DNA from: an uncultured Tropicimonas sp.
GTDB taxonomy: Bacteria; Pseudomonadota; Alphaproteobacteria; Rhodobacterales; Rhodobacteraceae
Assembly (NCBI GenBank): GCA_947497945.1
Contig: CANMIP010000019.1
Coordinates: 52,802 to 116,801 of the forward strand
Length of the DNA: 64,000 bases
Reading direction: 5' to 3'
The notes under the pieces are model-generated. The model did not search any database. It was not told where the DNA came from and saw nothing but the letters and a program-made list of their open reading frames with translations. Below, in pieces: positions 61,701 to 64,000 of this stretch. Every line of letters starts with the position of its first letter. The stretch's first letter is position 1. Both the position numbers and the translations under genes were made by a program.

Positions 61701-62080
61701 CGAGGGGCCATTCTGCGACCTCGGCAACCATGCAGAGCTTTCGAGTTGTCTGTAGAGCTTGCGCGCGGGTACGGAACGATCCTTTGGATCGTGCCTCCGG
61801 CGGGGATATTTTTTGGAAAAAGGAAGAGGTGAAAGCCCCGCTCCTTGCTGTGCCAGTAGTTTTTTTGGGGGCTTCGGGAGCAGCGCTCCCGATCGCGGCT
61901 GTCGGCATGCCGCCAGTTCGGGGCAGATGCTTGCTTCGAAGCGATCTGGCGTCTGTGCAAACAGACTTCGGGCGTTCCAGCCGGGACCGAGAAGGCTGCC
62001 CCCCCTGAATAAAAATTGGGCGGGAAGCCTTTCGACTTCCCCGCCCGTTACTCGCTACTACCGGTTGCGCAGCGCGCGCC
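61701..62080. other. 380-bp intergenic region rich in hairpins and T-runs
   Basis: No gene is supported. Elements in order: hairpin ACGATCC-TTT-GGATCGT (61776-61792); GCCTCCGGCGGGGATATTTTTT (61792-61814), a motif I recall as recurrent after genes in Rhodobacteraceae; a second T7 run (61860-61866); hairpin CGGGAGC-AGC-GCTCCCG (61875-61891); a C6 run; and the terminator of the reverse gene (62018-62046). The two T-runs are probably the end of the purA transcript. Confidence 0.5.
62018..62046 (-). terminator. Terminator of the acidic protein gene
   Basis: On the reverse strand GGGCGGGGAAG and CTTCCCGCCC pair (one bulged base) around TCGAAAGG, followed by AATTTTTATTC. This is a typical intrinsic terminator 35 bp after the stop codon at 62081. 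Confidence 0.9.
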
Positions 62081-64000
62081 TTACGACATTGCCCTGCGCT
62101 CTTCCGGCATATAGCGAGAGGTTTGAGAAAGCGTGAACTGACCACGGTCCAGTTTGCGGATTTTCCCCTGGCGCAGCAATTGCCCGAAGGTTCGCAGGCT
62201 GTCTTCGCGGCGAAGCTCTTCCTGCCCCTCGACCTGGCGAACGACGTCCATGATCTCGGGATGGGAGAAATGCGGCTGCCCCTGGACATAGGATGTATAG
62301 GCGGCGGCGCATTCCAGCAGTTCCTCAAGCCCCTTGGCGCCCATGCGGTCGGAGAACTCGTCGAAGGTCGTGCTCTGTGCGAAGATATCGGCGGCCTCGT
62401 GATCCGTGGACACCATCGACCGCGGTGCGTCTTCAATCACCTCAGGCTCGGCAACGACGGCCATTTCGGCTTCCGTGACCATCTCCGACAGGGCGAGGGT
62501 TTCGCTCGGGGGGACCATGCGGCCAGTTGTGACCCGACGCGGCCGGACCGGGCGCGGTTGCACCGTGTCTTCGGAAGTGGCTTCACCTGCATTGTCGACA
62601 CGCTGCTCGGAGACCAGCATCAGGGGCGCCACCCGAGGCCGCTCGGTCGTTGCGGCCGGACGCGACTCACGCGAACGGGTTTCGGAGAGAACCGGGCGAC
62701 GCGGGCGAACCGGCGCTTCCTCTTTCGCCTCAGGTGCTTCTTCCGGCGCCGCGGCCTCTGGTGCCTGTGCGGGCTCGAACGCCTCGACAGGCGCTTCCGC
62801 GACAGGAAGATCCTGCGGTTCTTCCATTTCAGGCGCGCTGTCGTCCTGGAAGCTGGAGGCAGACGCGCTGTCGACTGCCTTGCGAAGGTCGTCAAGATAA
62901 GGACGCGCTTCCTCGGGACCGTTCGGCTGGCGCGGTCCCTCGGCCCGCGTTGCAGCAACGGCGGCCTTGAGATGTTCGATCGCGGACCGACGGCGCCGGA
63001 TCTCGGGTCCGGCCAGCTTCGAATCGACCTCTTCCATCAGGCGCGACATGTTGGTCCCGGTTTCCTGTTCCTGGCCAAGGGCCAGCGCCCGACGTTCAGC
63101 TGCCGCCTCGGCGCGCGCTTCCTGTTCGGATTCGCGGGCAACCCTGGCGACCGCGTCCTCGACGAGATCCATCTCCGGGATCGCGGATGTTTCAGCCTGC
63201 TCGATCGTCTCGTCGGCCGGAAGGTCGGCGACCGGTTCGAAGCTTTCGGCTTCGGCTTCGACCACCGGCTCCTCGACAACGTCGACTGTCTCGGCCGGGA
63301 CGTCCTCTGCGTCCTCGAAGGCGATTTCGGATACCGGCTCGATGAAGCTGCTATGCGAGGCAAAGGCGAGAGAGGAGAGCTCTTCTTCAACCACATCAGC
63401 GACGGCCGGTGCCTCGGGCTCGGCAAGGCTGAGCAGGGCAGCGTCGTGGCTCTCGGTTTCAAGCGCGGCAACCTCGGCGGTATCTTCCGCCATTTCCCGC
63501 TCGACAGCCTCGAGTTCGCGCAGCAGAGCGGCTTCTTCATCCGGCGCAAGCGAACTGGTCCCCTGCACGGGCGTCGCATCCATCACGTCCGGCGTTTCGG
63601 CGCTGTCCTCCAGGACCGGCATATCCGCAAGGCCAGGCTCGGCCTCCGTGCTCGGTTCGACGAGATCCGCAACCATGGCCTCGACATCCTCGAACGCCGG
63701 TTCGGCATCCTCGGCGAGAGGCGCTGAGGCTTCGGCCTCGTCATCCTGCGACTCGGCGGCATCGTCATTGTCCAGGGCGGCCTTGAGCGACGCCATCAGG
63801 GAAGTTTTTCGCACCCGGATCACACGGCCGCGTGGCGCATCCGATTGCCCGGGCTGCACTGAGTCGTCCTCTACCATAGGGGTCGGCTCATCAGCTGCTT
63901 CGGCCGCAACGAACGGCTCGACAGTTTCCTCGGCCGCAAGGAACGGCTCGACGGTTTCCTCGGCCGCAAGGAACGGCTCGACGGTTTCCTCGGCCGCAAG
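62081..64000 (-). CDS. Very acidic Rhodobacteraceae-specific protein (partial, 5' end outside window)
   Basis: The reverse frame is open from the window edge to the stop at 62081 (640 codons), so the start is missing; a methionine at 63877 is internal. The N-terminal 300 visible residues are Glu/Ala/Val/Asp-rich and begin inside a 10-residue tandem repeat (LAAEETVEPF). A middle motif AGPEIRRRRSAIEHLKAAVAATRA and a folded C-terminal region (FDEFSDRMGAKGLEELLECAAAY, REDSLRTFGQLLRQGKIRKL) are conserved in the family. It is sometimes labelled chemotaxis protein, but no CheA domain is visible. The function is unknown. Confidence 0.8.
   Translation of the reverse strand, partial: LAAEETVEPFLAAEETVEPFLAAEETVEPFVAAEAADEPTPMVEDDSVQPGQSDAPRGRVIRVRKTSLMASLKAALDNDDAAESQDDEAEASAPLAEDAEPAFEDVEAMVADLVEPSTEAEPGLADMPVLEDSAETPDVMDATPVQGTSSLAPDEEAALLRELEAVEREMAEDTAEVAALETESHDAALLSLAEPEAPAVADVVEEELSSLAFASHSSFIEPVSEIAFEDAEDVPAETVDVVEEPVVEAEAESFEPVADLPADETIEQAETSAIPEMDLVEDAVARVARESEQEARAEAAAERRALALGQEQETGTNMSRLMEEVDSKLAGPEIRRRRSAIEHLKAAVAATRAEGPRQPNGPEEARPYLDDLRKAVDSASASSFQDDSAPEMEEPQDLPVAEAPVEAFEPAQAPEAAAPEEAPEAKEEAPVRPRRPVLSETRSRESRPAATTERPRVAPLMLVSEQRVDNAGEATSEDTVQPRPVRPRRVTTGRMVPPSETLALSEMVTEAEMAVVAEPEVIEDAPRSMVSTDHEAADIFAQSTTFDEFSDRMGAKGLEELLECAAAYTSYVQGQPHFSHPEIMDVVRQVEGQEELRREDSLRTFGQLLRQGKIRKLDRGQFTLSQTSRYMPEERRAMS
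63911..64000. repeat. 30-bp tandem repeat running into the window edge
   Basis: Three copies of a 30-bp unit (63911-63940, 63941-63970, 63971-64000); only the base at 63923 differs. Copies abut without spacers and encode LAAEETVEPF in frame on the reverse strand. The array ends exactly at the edge, so the number of copies is unknown. Confidence 0.95.

Noticed and set aside
63911..64000. CRISPR-like regular repeats at the right edge
   Set aside because: The 30-bp units abut with no spacers and keep the reading frame of a protein gene, so this is a coding tandem repeat.

Overview
The window looks like chromosomal DNA of an alphaproteobacterium of the family Rhodobacteraceae (Roseobacter-type). 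The pointers are high G+C, a LexA-type GTTC-N7-GTTC box, family-typical conserved hypotheticals (DUF1523, DUF1178, DUF2842, a very acidic EIRRRR-type protein), a two-domain ALDH16-type dehydrogenase, and a DUF442-SQR/persulfide dioxygenase sulfur operon. The species cannot be told from the sequence. No phage, insertion sequence or CRISPR array is visible.

Layout. 1-47: 5' end of a protein-isoaspartate methyltransferase gene. 175-6355 (-): urea ABC transporter urtA-B-C-D-E, with a hairpin after urtA and a palindromic repeat element between urtB and urtC. 6917-7999 (-): AI-2E family permease. 8528-13867 (-): thiamin operon thiM-thiE-thiD-thiY-tenA-thiZ-thiX behind a TPP riboswitch. 14184-15571 (-): pfkB-arsC. 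15827-21134: a Tat-type MBL hydrolase, a zincin, gltX, two small membrane proteins and an M20 deacylase. 21289-23863: a family III CoA-transferase divergent from atoDA across a 20-bp palindrome. 24082-30137: a Cys-rich mini-protein, a membrane protein, tRNA-Leu(UAA), a rhomboid protease, a Flp-pilin-like peptide, SuhB, and metR/metF with a MetR box between them. 30330-33868: DUF2235 hydrolase, HDAC-like deacetylase, Nudix protein, DUF1178.

34080-36097 is the least ordinary stretch. Two adjacent genes for small secreted or membrane proteins are each interrupted by one in-frame nonsense codon, followed by an unrecognised secreted coiled-coil protein. 36177-40147 holds a ceramidase-like membrane protein, a UPF0173 hydrolase, a VCBS protein, a ferredoxin, a stand-alone DnaE2 C-terminal OB domain whose start codon touches a LexA-controlled promoter, and a lipoprotein. 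40332-41687 holds two paralogous secreted proteins built from an undescribed repeat of about 45 residues. 41759-48610 (-) carries DegP, ALDH16, DeoC, a glycosyltransferase-like protein and a hypothetical. 48712-54346 (-) is a six-gene sulfur operon (DUF2892, two YeeE/YedE proteins, persulfide dioxygenase, DUF442-SQR, SulP). 54793-64000 carries an EF-G-like protein with a degenerate G domain, an aldo/keto reductase, secG-pyrG, purA-DUF2842, and the 3' part of an acidic protein whose coding sequence enters a 30-bp tandem repeat at the window edge.

Genes that clearly work together: the Urt transporter (urea uptake); the thi operon (HMP uptake, salvage and coupling to thiamin phosphate, under TPP control); metR/metF (methyl-THF supply); DeoC plus ALDH16 (deoxyribose phosphate to acetaldehyde, then probably to acid); and the sulfur operon (sulfide/persulfide oxidation plus sulfur-anion transport).
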